From Senimuribacter intestinalis (lineage in GTDB: Bacteria; Bacillota; Clostridia; Peptostreptococcales; Anaerovoracaceae): 64,000 nucleotides of DNA. The translations under genes and the position numbers were made by a program. Where the stretch lies: contig CALPCJ010000006.1 in assembly GCA_943192975.1 (NCBI GenBank), positions 1 through 64,000 on the forward strand, given 5' to 3'. Positions 24,723 to 33,731 of this stretch are shown here, piece by piece (positions within the stretch are counted from its first letter, which is position 1; the number at the start of each line of letters is the position of its first letter). The notes beneath the pieces are model-generated. The model had not been told where the DNA came from and searched no databases. It saw only the letters and a list, made by a program, of their open reading frames with translations.

Positions 24723-25709
24723 ATGAATAATAGAAAACTGTTAGAAGTAAAAAATCTCGGCGTTGAGTACCGGACAGATTTGGACACCGTGTATGCCGTG
24801 AACAATATCGATTTTGAACTGGATTATCAGCAGACGCTGGGTCTGGTAGGCGAAACTGGCGCAGGAAAAACCACTACGGCGCTGAGCATTCTGCGGCTGC
24901 TGCCGGATAGAGTGGGTCATATCTCCAGCGGAGAAGTCATTTTAGAGGGTGAAAATCTGCTGGAAAAGACGGATTTAGAGATGCAGCTGATTCGCGGGGA
25001 GAAAATCAGCATGATTTTCCAGGATCCGATGACCAGCTTAAACCCGATTATGCCGATTGGAGATCAGATTTTAGAAGCGCTGAGTCTGCACAATAATCAG
25101 AACAGAACCCAAAAGGAAATGGAAAAGCGGGTGGAGGAAGTGCTGGAGTTGGTAGGAATTCCGGCATCCAGAAAGAATGAATATCCGCACCAGTTCTCCG
25201 GCGGAATGAAACAGCGCGTTGTCATTGCTATCGCTTTGGCATGTGAACCTGAGCTTCTGATTGCCGATGAGCCAACTACGGCTCTTGACGTAACCATTCA
25301 GGCGCAGGTTCTCAGCCTGATGAAAGAGCTGAAAGAAAAGCTGCAGACCTCCATGATTATGATTACGCACGATTTGGGCATTGTGGCACAGACCTGCGAT
25401 AAAGTCGCTGTCATGTATGCCGGTGAGATTGTAGAAGCCGGAACGGTCATGGACATTTTTGCAAAGGAGAAGCACCATCCGTATACCGATGGACTCTTTG
25501 GCAGTATTCCGAAGATTGCAGTCAGGGAGCGCCGGTTAAAGTCCATCAAAGGGATGATGCCGGATCCGACTGATTTGCCGAAGGGCTGCAAATTTTCACC
25601 ACGCTGTGAAAAGTGTATGAACATTTGCAGACAGCAGGAGCCGCCTGTATTTGAGGATGGTACGCATAAGATTAAGTGTTTCCTTTACGGAGGTGAAGAC
25701 AATGAGTGA
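24723..25709 (+). CDS. Peptide ABC transporter ATP-binding protein, DppD-like
   Basis: This 328-residue ATPase has Walker A GETGAGKTT, signature FSGGMKQRV, Walker B LLIADEPTTALD, and the C-terminal oligopeptide domain (HHPYTDGLFGSIP, then GCKFSPRCEKC with cysteines often linked to an iron-sulfur site). The ribosome binding site is weak (AAAGGA, 14 bases away). Its end overlaps the start of the next ATPase gene by eight bases, which suggests coupled synthesis of the two ATPases. Confidence 0.93.
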   Translation: MNNRKLLEVKNLGVEYRTDLDTVYAVNNIDFELDYQQTLGLVGETGAGKTTTALSILRLLPDRVGHISSGEVILEGENLLEKTDLEMQLIRGEKISMIFQDPMTSLNPIMPIGDQILEALSLHNNQNRTQKEMEKRVEEVLELVGIPASRKNEYPHQFSGGMKQRVVIAIALACEPELLIADEPTTALDVTIQAQVLSLMKELKEKLQTSMIMITHDLGIVAQTCDKVAVMYAGEIVEAGTVMDIFAKEKHHPYTDGLFGSIPKIAVRERRLKSIKGMMPDPTDLPKGCKFSPRCEKCMNICRQQEPPVFEDGTHKIKCFLYGGEDNE

Positions 25710-26661
25710 TAAGACGCCTTTAATCGAAGCAATTGATATTAAGAAATATTTCCCGGTCAAAAAGCATATGCTTCACGCCGTAGACGGATTAAGCTTTCAA
25801 ATTGAGAAGGGAAAGACTCTGGGCGTGGTAGGCGAATCCGGATGCGGTAAGAGCACCCTGGGAAAGACCATGATTCGTCTGATTGAGCCGACCGGCGGTA
25901 AGATGCTGTTCAAGGGGGAAGACGTGTTTTCCATGAAGGCAAAGGAAATGCGGGAGATTCGTAAAAAGATTAATATCATCTTCCAGGATCCTTACGCATC
26001 TCTCGACCCACGTATGTCCGTGGCGGAAAGCATCATGGAGCCGTTGCTGCTGACCAAGCTTTATCCCAATAAGCGTGAGGCAGAAAAGAGAGTTAAGGAG
26101 CTGATGGATATCGTAGGTCTCAGCGATCGAGTCAGACAGTCTTATCCCCATGAGTTGGATGGCGGCAGACGACAGCGTGTGGGCATCGCAAGAACGCTTT
26201 CGGTAAACCCGGAATTTGTCGTATGTGACGAGCCAGTTAGCGCGCTGGATGTAAGTATTCAGGCGCAGATTCTGAATCTGCTGATGGATTTGCAGGATGA
26301 ATTGGGACTGACATATATGTTCATCACCCACGACTTATCGGTTGTGCGCCACATTTCCGATGATATTATCGTGATGTATCGCGGTGTGTGTGTAGAACAG
26401 GCTAGCAGCGATGAGCTTTTCGCGAATCCATTGCACCCGTATACCAAGGCGCTGCTTGCTGCGATTCCAAATCCGAGTGTAGCCGGCATTGGCAAAGAGC
26501 CTATGATTCTGAAAGGAGAGGTATCCTCTCCGATTGATCCGGGAATCGGCTGCAGATTTGCGGGACGCTGCGAATACTGCAGTGAGGCGTGCTTGGCACA
26601 GGACATTGTGATGACGGAAGTGACGCCGGGACACAAGGTTGCCTGCTGCATGCATTACTAA
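25702..26661 (+). CDS. Peptide ABC transporter ATP-binding protein, DppF-like
   Basis: This 319-residue partner ATPase has Walker A GESGCGKST, Walker B FVVCDEPVSALD and a variant signature LDGGRRQRVGIA that is usual in DppF-type proteins. HPYTKALLAAIP and GCRFAGRCEYC form the C-terminal oligopeptide domain. ACGGAGG lies upstream of ATG 25702. It completes the heterodimeric ATPase of the importer. Confidence 0.93.
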   Translation: MSDKTPLIEAIDIKKYFPVKKHMLHAVDGLSFQIEKGKTLGVVGESGCGKSTLGKTMIRLIEPTGGKMLFKGEDVFSMKAKEMREIRKKINIIFQDPYASLDPRMSVAESIMEPLLLTKLYPNKREAEKRVKELMDIVGLSDRVRQSYPHELDGGRRQRVGIARTLSVNPEFVVCDEPVSALDVSIQAQILNLLMDLQDELGLTYMFITHDLSVVRHISDDIIVMYRGVCVEQASSDELFANPLHPYTKALLAAIPNPSVAGIGKEPMILKGEVSSPIDPGIGCRFAGRCEYCSEACLAQDIVMTEVTPGHKVACCMHY

Positions 26662-26728
26662 AGTGATATACGGCACAAAGCTGATATTAAATATGAACGA
26701 TCATCAAGAAAACTAGGAGGTAAGTAAG

Positions 26729-28228
26729 ATGAAAAAACGAATTTTAATTTCATTCCTCTGTTGTTTGCTGGCAGTTACCATGCTGACAGGCTGCGGCGGG
26801 GACGACTCGCAGGGAAGCGGAAAGAATCCGGAGGAAATCACTATTTCCTACGAATACAAATCCCCGCTGAATCCATTTGACTATTCTACGGATTTGACAA
26901 GAAATATTGTGGATAATTTGATTAGAGTCGATCGTGACAACGGAGACAGCATTACAGGAATACTGGCAGAATCCTACGAGGTATCAGACGATCAGCTTGA
27001 GTGGACCTTCCATCTTCGCGACGCGAAATTCTCCGACGGCAAGCAGGTAACGGCAGACGACGTAGTTGGATCCTTAGAATATGCGCTGAGCACACCGACC
27101 GGCGCAGTAAACTATGTGGGTTATTCTGCGGAAGCCAAGGACGAAAAGACTGTTGTCATTAAACTGGCAACCATGAGTCCGAATGCAGCATATTACATTT
27201 CTACAATTCCGGTCATCAATATGGAAAAATTCAAGGAACTGGGCGATGAAAAGTATTTCGCTGAAATGATTGGAAGTGGCGCTTATATGCTGGAAAGCTA
27301 TGACGAAGCAACAGGTCTTGCCATTTTAGTCGAAAATCCTGAGTACTGGGGCGAAGCGCCGTCTATTAAGAAGGTAACCATGCGTTACATTCCGGATTCA
27401 AATACTGCTCTGATTGCGCTGCGTAACGGCGAGGTCGACTTTACGGATATTCCGTCTTCTACTTGCAAACAGGCAAGCGGAGATGACAATCTAAAGGTAG
27501 AATTCGGCAGACAGACGCTGGGCAACTATATCATCTTCAACACAGAAGCTGACCAGGTGAAAGATGAGAAGCTGAGACAGGCAATCCTGTATGCCATCGA
27601 CTGTGACGGTCTGGCTAAAATGTCCGCTGTTGAGGGGGACTATGCAGTAGAAAATTGCTTCTATCTAGATACATGGGGCATTGATAAGGAAGGTATTCCT
27701 ACCTATGGCTATGATCCGGAAAAAGCAAAGGCACTGATTAAAGAAGCTGGTCTGTCAACACCGGTAGATCTTGGAGAAATCAAGATTACAGGTGATCAGG
27801 CATCTATGTGGGAAGCAATCCAGCAGAGCCTTGCTGAGGTTGGCATCAATATCAAAGTAAGCTCTGTAGAAACCACAGTTTGGCTTGAGAGCATTTGGAA
27901 AGGCGACTTCAAAATGGGCGCAATGACAAATTCCGAAATGATATCCTTTGGAGACGTTTGTGAAAATTTCCACAGTGAGGGAATTGAACTGGGCTACAAC
28001 CTGTGCAGATACAATGACGCGACGCTGGATAAGTACATCGATGCAGCCAGATTCTCCACAGATTCTGAAACGCAGATGAAGAACTTCAAAGAAGTAGCGA
28101 AAATTATCAACGAAAAGGCACTTTGGGCAGATCTTTTCCACTATGGACGTATTTACGCTATGAATAAGAACCTGAACGCAAAAGTTGAAGACCCTAATAT
28201 CTACTTCAATGAAATGAGCTGGAATTAA
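26729..28228 (+). CDS. Peptide ABC transporter substrate-binding lipoprotein (SBP family 5)
   Basis: This 499-residue lipoprotein has a signal ending in the lipobox LTGC (Cys about residue 22), followed by a Gly/Asp/Ser linker. GILAESYEVSDDQLEWTFHLRDAKFSDG is the signature of family 5 binding proteins. It should capture di- or oligopeptides outside the membrane for the DppBCDF-like importer encoded just upstream. AGGAGG precedes the ATG, and a strong hairpin follows, so this is the last gene of the transporter operon. Confidence 0.93.
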   Translation: MKKRILISFLCCLLAVTMLTGCGGDDSQGSGKNPEEITISYEYKSPLNPFDYSTDLTRNIVDNLIRVDRDNGDSITGILAESYEVSDDQLEWTFHLRDAKFSDGKQVTADDVVGSLEYALSTPTGAVNYVGYSAEAKDEKTVVIKLATMSPNAAYYISTIPVINMEKFKELGDEKYFAEMIGSGAYMLESYDEATGLAILVENPEYWGEAPSIKKVTMRYIPDSNTALIALRNGEVDFTDIPSSTCKQASGDDNLKVEFGRQTLGNYIIFNTEADQVKDEKLRQAILYAIDCDGLAKMSAVEGDYAVENCFYLDTWGIDKEGIPTYGYDPEKAKALIKEAGLSTPVDLGEIKITGDQASMWEAIQQSLAEVGINIKVSSVETTVWLESIWKGDFKMGAMTNSEMISFGDVCENFHSEGIELGYNLCRYNDATLDKYIDAARFSTDSETQMKNFKEVAKIINEKALWADLFHYGRIYAMNKNLNAKVEDPNIYFNEMSWN

Positions 28229-28254
28229 GTTCAGATTTAGATTATAATTGCAGG

Positions 28255-28286
28255 AAGAATGACTCATTGTAAAATGGGTCATTCTT
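28255..28286 (+). terminator. Terminator of the dpp-like operon
   Basis: GAATGACTCATT (28257-28268) pairs with AATGGGTCATTC (28273-28284), with one wobble, around four bases, followed by TT. Confidence 0.7.
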
Positions 28287-28322
28287 ATCATCGCACAGAA
28301 AAATGAGAGGAGATAAAAGAAG

Positions 28323-29156
28323 ATGAATACAAAGGATATAATGAATATTGCCCTGAAGCTGGCAGGGATTACGGAAATTCCGGAGGACAGCGATATCAAT
28401 GTACCGTGTGAAGATGTAAAACGGGTGCTGGCGGGCGTAGATATCGATTCCGCGGAAATTCTCGCGGCAAGCATGAAAGGCTACGACTGCATTCTGCGCC
28501 ATCATCCGCGGGGCTATCGGATGGCGAACGTAGGAGAAATGGAAGTGCGCGACCATATGAAAATGATGGTGGACAACGGTGTGCCTGCCAATATCGCGCA
28601 GAAACTCGCGGCGCCGAGAAAACAGAGAATGAATCGCTCCATGCATATGCTTAATTTGGTTGGACAGGTACAGTTTGCGGAATTTCTGGGCATGGGCTAT
28701 CTGAGCATTCATACACCGGCCGATTTGATCTTTGAAAACGCCCTGAAAGAGCGCATGAAAAAGCTGGAAGCGGAAAAAGATGAGGCAAAGGAAGCGGTAA
28801 CCTGCGGTGATATCATCGAAAATCTCCTCGAAATTCCGGAGCTTTCCAAAACTCCAATCAAGCCGGAAATCTGGATTGGGAATGAAGACAGCTTCGCCGG
28901 TAAAATTATGGTAACCATGGCAGGCGGCGGCGCGCCGACGGTAGAGGAATTCCTTGCCTGTGTGAACGCCGGTGTGGGAACTATCCTGACCATGCATATT
29001 GAGCGTGAGGAAATTGCGGAGCTGGAAAAGGACGGCCGTTGCAATGTTATCGTAACCGGCCATATTCCAAGCGACGCTTACGGCATCAACCGCATTACGG
29101 AAGAACTGGAGAAACAGGGCGTTGAAGTTGCCAGAATCGGCGGACTGGTGTACTAG
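28323..29156 (+). CDS. NIF3-like metal-binding protein
   Basis: This 277-residue protein resembles the NIF3/YbgI family of dinuclear metal proteins. The metal motif appears as ILRHHPRGYR (two His, about residues 59-60), and GTILTMHIEREEIAELEKDGRCNVIVTGHIPSD supplies the C-terminal His and Glu ligands. The family has no settled enzymatic role. It lies between the dipeptide importer and the PepX/S10 genes, and AGGAG precedes its ATG. It may act on a peptide-derived product, but I cannot name one. Confidence 0.7.
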   Translation: MNTKDIMNIALKLAGITEIPEDSDINVPCEDVKRVLAGVDIDSAEILAASMKGYDCILRHHPRGYRMANVGEMEVRDHMKMMVDNGVPANIAQKLAAPRKQRMNRSMHMLNLVGQVQFAEFLGMGYLSIHTPADLIFENALKERMKKLEAEKDEAKEAVTCGDIIENLLEIPELSKTPIKPEIWIGNEDSFAGKIMVTMAGGGAPTVEEFLACVNAGVGTILTMHIEREEIAELEKDGRCNVIVTGHIPSDAYGINRITEELEKQGVEVARIGGLVY

Positions 29157-29176
29157 AGCGTTCCCACAAGGCGGAG

Positions 29177-29320
29177 ATGAAAAAGAACTTGGAATTGCAG
29201 GAGAAACAGTTGTATGAAAAACAGAGCGCAATTGCAATCGCATTAAAAGCGGCAGGCACTGACCCTGAGCAGATTTCAGAGTTAACAGGACTAAGCGTAG
29301 AGGAGATTACTGAATTATAA
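29177..29320 (+). pseudogene. C-terminal remnant of an Rpn/PD-(D/E)XK transposase-like nuclease
   Basis: A 47-residue frame reads LKAAGTDPEQISELTGLSVEEITEL, the standard C-terminus of Rpn-family recombination-promoting nucleases. The preceding SHKAEMKKNLELQEK segment is in frame but has no good start, and the nuclease domain is missing. It is probably the tail of a deleted gene. Confidence 0.55.
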
Positions 29321-29349
29321 TCGAGATAGAGGGTTTCATAAAAAGAGAT

Positions 29350-29397
29350 AACAGACAGAGGACGCAGGGTTTCACCGGAATGCTTCTGTCTGTTTTT
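29350..29397. terminator. Terminator between convergent genes
   Basis: AACAGACAGA (29350-29359) pairs with TCTGTCTGTT (29385-29394), followed by TTT. It separates the NIF3-like region from pepX-like, which runs the other way. Confidence 0.75.
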
Positions 29398-29441
29398 GAA
29401 TTTCTTTCGCCTATTTTTGCATAGGTTTGGTCACTCTCTTA

Positions 29442-31370
29442 TTAGTTTGCTGAATTCGGAAAGGACAGCAGCGGAATTTGCGCGCGGATACTGTTTGTTG
29501 GAATTTCAATTCTGGTAACGGTATCCGGTCTTTGGGTGTGCTGCGTATCGATGCCGTACAGAATTAGAGCCAGCTGATGGCCTTTTTTCAGGCTGTGGTC
29601 TGTCGGAATCATATCAAAGCTGTAATGCATGGTTTGGCCGGGGATGATTTCCTCCTTGCTGTAGAGACAGGTTCGATTCTGTGCGTTGAGGAAGCCGCGG
29701 CTGATTACCTTGTAGGCTGACGGATCGCTTTCTCTGCCGAAGACGAAGCAGCCATTTTCCTTGACAGGAATTTCGCTGACCGGAATCTGTTCGGTGGTGA
29801 ATCTGCAGTCCTGCCCGATATCCACCAGCATAGCGCTGAGGATGGCAGTTTTTTGATCTATCGCCGCATCGAAGGATACTTTGACGGTTCCGGAAATGCG
29901 GAGCTCCGGTGCGTCAAAGTCAGCCACTTCTGAAGAGGCGTCCGCCTTCCAAGGGTTCCAGAAAAATCTGCAGCGGTACGCTGCCTTTTCATCTTCGTCG
30001 AGGATCAAGTGATCCAGCCATTCCTTCTGGTTATTGGCTTCCTTGTCATAGACCGTGGCGGACAGGTCGTCAGTGATGACTGTGATATCCTGCGGCGCAG
30101 CGGCTTTAATCGGAAAATCCTGGTAGGACCAGCTTGCAGGCGGCCAAGTGTCAGAGGTGAACCAGAAAGACTGGTCTGTGTTGCTTTCCACAAGAACCTT
30201 CGGCTCCTTCTCGACGCCGTTGTCAACCCCTTTCAGGTAGTGATCCAGCCAGCGGTCCAGCATCGGCGTGACGCCCGCATCCTTTAGAGCATAGACGTGG
30301 GAGTGTTCCCCTTGGTGGAGGAGCAGCTTTCTCTCTATGCCATTTCGCTCCAGCGCCTGAAAGAGCTGGACGCATTGGTCGGTTTTTACGTTCCAATCGT
30401 TAATCCCATGGATGATAAATGCGGAGGCTTTGAAGCTGCTAATCTGATTGAGATAATTGCGCTCATCCCAGAACAGATTGTAATTACCGGAATTGCGGTC
30501 TTCACATTCTACCATATGTTCCATCTCGGCGGCATAAAGGTCTTTTACCTGTTCGTAGTCAGAATCCTTCGCTCTGCTGAAGCAGAATTTTGCCAGGGAG
30601 TCGATGTCTTCTCCCTGACAGCCGATACCGCAAGTGACAAGTCCATTGGTGCGGTAGTAGTTATACCAGTTACAGATGCCGGCTTCCGGGATGATGGTTT
30701 CCAGCCCTTCGATCCCGGTGGCCGCAACACCGATTGCCATGGTGCCCAGATAGGATTTTGCGATCATAGCAATTTTTCCCGTGCACCAGTCGGCTTTTAT
30801 TTCGATGTTGTCGGTTCTGTTGGTAAAGGCGCGGCATCTGCCGCAGAGCCAGTCGATGACAGCACGAAACGCCAGAATTTCTTCACGGGAGCCGGTCAAA
30901 AGCAGTCCCTCAGAGCCTTTTGTGCCCAGACCGCCGCAAAATATGGTTGCGTATCCCCTCTGGTTAAAATGGTTGTAAATCCGGTTGAGATCTTCCGGCT
31001 CCTCTTGCGGGTCGCAAGGAGAGGTCTGTGCAAACCCGCAGGTTTTGCGGGGCTGCACGGCAGAATAGACCGGCTCTTTAGAAAAATCGAAACGGATTTC
31101 CTCTTCGGAAATGTTCTGGGTCGGATAAACCCTTACATCCTGATTGACAGGATAGGGCACGTACCAGTCCTTGTTGCAGTCCAGCAAATAGGGATCGGCT
31201 TCGTAGACAACGGGAACCTTTTCGCCGTAGAGGGTAGAGACCGGACGTTTGATGTAGACGGCAATCAGATCGTATTTGCCGTCCTTGTCTGTATCTACCG
31301 GAGTCTCTACATAGACCCGTTCAAAGAATACTTCTTCATTTATGGTATTTGTTTGTGTGACAGTCATCAT
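29442..31370 (-). CDS. Xaa-Pro dipeptidyl-peptidase-like serine hydrolase (CocE/PepX family)
   Basis: This 642-residue alpha/beta-hydrolase has the nucleophile motif GKSYLGTMA (Ser about residue 210). FIIHGINDWNVK holds the acid region, and HQGEHSHVY probably holds the catalytic His. A C-terminal beta-sandwich (residues 480-640) is the X-Pro dipeptidyl-peptidase domain. No signal peptide is seen, so it should cleave X-Pro dipeptides from imported peptides in the cytosol. It is the second gene of an operon with the S10 peptidase, 37 bases downstream of it, under the 32892-32920 promoter. AAAGGAA precedes the ATG. Confidence 0.87.
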   Translation of the reverse strand: MMTVTQTNTINEEVFFERVYVETPVDTDKDGKYDLIAVYIKRPVSTLYGEKVPVVYEADPYLLDCNKDWYVPYPVNQDVRVYPTQNISEEEIRFDFSKEPVYSAVQPRKTCGFAQTSPCDPQEEPEDLNRIYNHFNQRGYATIFCGGLGTKGSEGLLLTGSREEILAFRAVIDWLCGRCRAFTNRTDNIEIKADWCTGKIAMIAKSYLGTMAIGVAATGIEGLETIIPEAGICNWYNYYRTNGLVTCGIGCQGEDIDSLAKFCFSRAKDSDYEQVKDLYAAEMEHMVECEDRNSGNYNLFWDERNYLNQISSFKASAFIIHGINDWNVKTDQCVQLFQALERNGIERKLLLHQGEHSHVYALKDAGVTPMLDRWLDHYLKGVDNGVEKEPKVLVESNTDQSFWFTSDTWPPASWSYQDFPIKAAAPQDITVITDDLSATVYDKEANNQKEWLDHLILDEDEKAAYRCRFFWNPWKADASSEVADFDAPELRISGTVKVSFDAAIDQKTAILSAMLVDIGQDCRFTTEQIPVSEIPVKENGCFVFGRESDPSAYKVISRGFLNAQNRTCLYSKEEIIPGQTMHYSFDMIPTDHSLKKGHQLALILYGIDTQHTQRPDTVTRIEIPTNSIRAQIPLLSFPNSAN

Positions 31371-31407
31371 TGTAAGTTCCTTTCTTGTATCGTGTGCGTG
31401 GGAAGAA

Positions 31408-32823
31408 TCAAATGCTCTGCGCGATGAAGGTGCGGATATCTCGTTCCAGATTTGCTGCGGCCTTTTCGTTTGTGTAAATCATGTGACCGCCCTCGTACTC
31501 TCTCCGGTAGATTCGCGCCTGATCAAGACCCAGCTGAGAAATGATATAGCGGGCGTATCCCGCGCAGGTACATAAGTCAAAGTAGCCGGTTGCGAACATC
31601 ACGTGCAGGTTCGGATTTCTGCGCATAGCAGCTGCGAGACTCTGCGCCGGCGTACGGCCGCATTTGTAATTCCAGCTGAAATTAGAAGCGATATTGGTGG
31701 TGATGTAAGCTCGATCCAGACCAATTTGCAGTTTTTTCTTGAAATGGGAATGGAAAAGAGCGGTATAGGACGGAGTGGATTTTGCCATAGACGGATCGTC
31801 AAAAGAGTCTCTTGGACCGATTTGATCGGACAAAGGCAGGGTCACGCGGCTGTCATATCCTCCAGCTTCCAGCCCGCGGTCGCGTATAACAGTTGAGAGG
31901 AATGCTCTCGTATCGGGTTTCAGACCGTTTTGTCGGAGGCAATCTTCAGAGAGCCCGGTAAAATAGCTGAGCTTTGAAGTGGCGGCGCTTTTTTCCGCAG
32001 GTGTCATATAATCTCCCAGCAAAAGCGCGTGGGCGTATTCCCCGACAGAAAACTGGTACGCTTCCTCGACAAAGTCCTCCAAAGACGTTTCGGTGATTTT
32101 GTTGTGATAGTGATTGGCGGCGGCATAGGACGGGAGTTTCAGTACAGTCGGCTCGACATAGAGCGGACCGTGGGATTCCTCCACATGGAACGTAGAGCCC
32201 ATCATGATAATTCCGTTTAAAGAAATGCCGGTGAACCGCTTTACAGCTACACCGCCCATGAGTAGATCGGCAAGAACCGCGGAACGGAGGGTGCCGTAGC
32301 TTTCACCACACAAAAAGTGAGGAGAGTCCCAGCGCTGATATTTGCTGAGCCAGTGTTCGATGAACAAGGCCAGCGACATGGCGTCTTCTTCTACGCCGAA
32401 AAATTCACCCGCAGCCTCCGGGGTGAAGAGCTTGCCGAACCCGGTCTCTACGGGGTCGATGAGGACAAGGTCGCAGAGATCCAAGATGCAGTGGGGATTT
32501 TCCTCGACCGCATATGGCGGCACAACGGGGGAATCGCCGGTCTTGCTGATTTTGGCTCTGTCTGTGCCGAAAAAGCCTACGTGCAGCAGGTGAGAGGAGG
32601 AACCTGGTCCTCCGTTATAGACAAACAGAACCGGGCGATTTTTCGTATTCTTTGCGTCAGTTCGAAGATAAGTATAAGAAAAAATGCAGGCGGCAAGATT
32701 GCCGTCCTTGCCATCAATCATCGTTTCCTCGGAAATTGTTTGGTAAGGGATGCTTTCTCCTTTGATTGTGGTTTTTCCCTCAAAAACAAAGCGTTTCCCG
32801 GGTTCTTTTTCTGAAATTCTCAT
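31408..32823 (-). CDS. Serine carboxypeptidase (S10 family)
   Basis: This 471-residue peptidase carries the S10 triad: GESYGT (Ser about residue 176), FATGYFDLCT (Asp) and YEGGHM (His), plus the substrate-binding NGGPGSSS. No signal peptide is visible, so action on peptides in the cytosol is likely. ATG 32823 is chosen because AGGAGG lies seven bases upstream. Its promoter carries a TTAATATATTAA operator. S10 enzymes trim C-terminal residues, complementing the N-terminal X-Pro action of the downstream PepX-like enzyme. Confidence 0.9.
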   Translation of the reverse strand: MRISEKEPGKRFVFEGKTTIKGESIPYQTISEETMIDGKDGNLAACIFSYTYLRTDAKNTKNRPVLFVYNGGPGSSSHLLHVGFFGTDRAKISKTGDSPVVPPYAVEENPHCILDLCDLVLIDPVETGFGKLFTPEAAGEFFGVEEDAMSLALFIEHWLSKYQRWDSPHFLCGESYGTLRSAVLADLLMGGVAVKRFTGISLNGIIMMGSTFHVEESHGPLYVEPTVLKLPSYAAANHYHNKITETSLEDFVEEAYQFSVGEYAHALLLGDYMTPAEKSAATSKLSYFTGLSEDCLRQNGLKPDTRAFLSTVIRDRGLEAGGYDSRVTLPLSDQIGPRDSFDDPSMAKSTPSYTALFHSHFKKKLQIGLDRAYITTNIASNFSWNYKCGRTPAQSLAAAMRRNPNLHVMFATGYFDLCTCAGYARYIISQLGLDQARIYRREYEGGHMIYTNEKAAANLERDIRTFIAQSI

Positions 32824-32878
32824 TGCGTTACCTCCTGATAATTGTATAAAAATCGGTTGACAAAACACAAAAAAAGTA

Positions 32879-32920
32879 TTAATATATTAATAGTATATCT
32901 CTAGTGTTTAAAAATGTCAA
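32879..32920 (-). promoter_or_regulatory. Promoter and TTAATATATTAA operator of the S10-pepX operon
   Basis: On the minus strand TTGACA (32920-32915), exactly 17 bases, then TATACT (32897-32892). The palindrome TTAATATATTAA fills 32879-32890, one base after the -10, inside a wider perfect 16-bp palindrome TATTAATATATTAATA. A bound repressor would block transcription initiation. Confidence 0.78.
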
Positions 32921-33073
32921 CGCAATGAGGCGAATTTTTTATAGAAACATTTGGCAAAGTTTTCATGTTGATAAGACAAAAGAAAGAAGACGTGATATAC
33001 TGGATACAGCGAATATAAAGGAAGACAAGAGGTGATATTTCTACGGAACTATTGCCCTTTTGGAGGTTGTAAA

Positions 33074-33673
33074 ATGAAAAAATCAATGGTCGAAAGAATC
33101 TATAAGGAACTGAAAAACCAGATTCTGAATCAGACCTTTACGAGAGAGGTCTTTTCGGAGATGGATCTTGCGGAACAATTTCAGGTCAGTAAGACGCCGG
33201 TGCGCGAAGCGCTGAATATTTTATGTTCAGAAGGCTTTATCGCACGGTATCCAAGCTTTGGCTATGTGCTGAAGGATATGACACCGATGGAATATAAGGA
33301 TATCAGTGAAATTCGATACATTCTGGAAGCAGGAGCAGCAAAGATTATCATCGAGCTTTGCAGTGATGAGGAGATTCGGCAGCTTTACGATGCGCTGCAG
33401 GCGCCTGCGGATGTTTCCCACAACATCGTTAACCTGAATTTCCACAGCAAGCTGGGCGAGCTGACCAAGAATCAGATTTTATATAATGAAATTACCCGCA
33501 TGACAGAGGTGATGGCACGTCCCGGACAATACGTGGACGTTAAGATAAAGCGCAGCGGTGAGTCCTGGCACGAGAAGATTATCGAAGCACTGCTGGCAAG
33601 AGATTTGAAGGAAGCGCAGCGCTGCATCAAACAGGATCTTGTCTATATCGCCAAGAATGAAACCACAATCTAA
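33074..33673 (+). CDS. GntR-family transcriptional regulator (FCD-type)
   Basis: This 199-residue regulator has an N-terminal winged helix-turn-helix (VERIYKELKNQILNQTF, FSEMDLAEQFQVSKTPVREALNILCSEGFI) and a C-terminal helical FCD-like effector domain (about residues 80-195) with conserved acidic and His residues (RYILEAGAA, NLNFHSKL). ATG 33074 is set by GGAGG. It stands in the middle of four promoters bearing TTAATATATTAA and divergent from the S10 operon, so it is the best candidate for the repressor of the peptide regulon. It runs on into the M18 gene. Confidence 0.85.
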   Translation: MKKSMVERIYKELKNQILNQTFTREVFSEMDLAEQFQVSKTPVREALNILCSEGFIARYPSFGYVLKDMTPMEYKDISEIRYILEAGAAKIIIELCSDEEIRQLYDALQAPADVSHNIVNLNFHSKLGELTKNQILYNEITRMTEVMARPGQYVDVKIKRSGESWHEKIIEALLARDLKEAQRCIKQDLVYIAKNETTI

Positions 33674-33731
33674 AGAGCGGGTGCGTACTGAGGCAGCAAA
33701 GCAATACAGCTGATAGTATAAGGAGTCAGAA

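Noticed and set aside
30297..31427. A 376-codon plus-strand frame opposite the PepX-like gene
   Set aside because: The minus-strand gene has the nucleophile motif, domain layout and ribosome binding site; the plus-strand frame has none.
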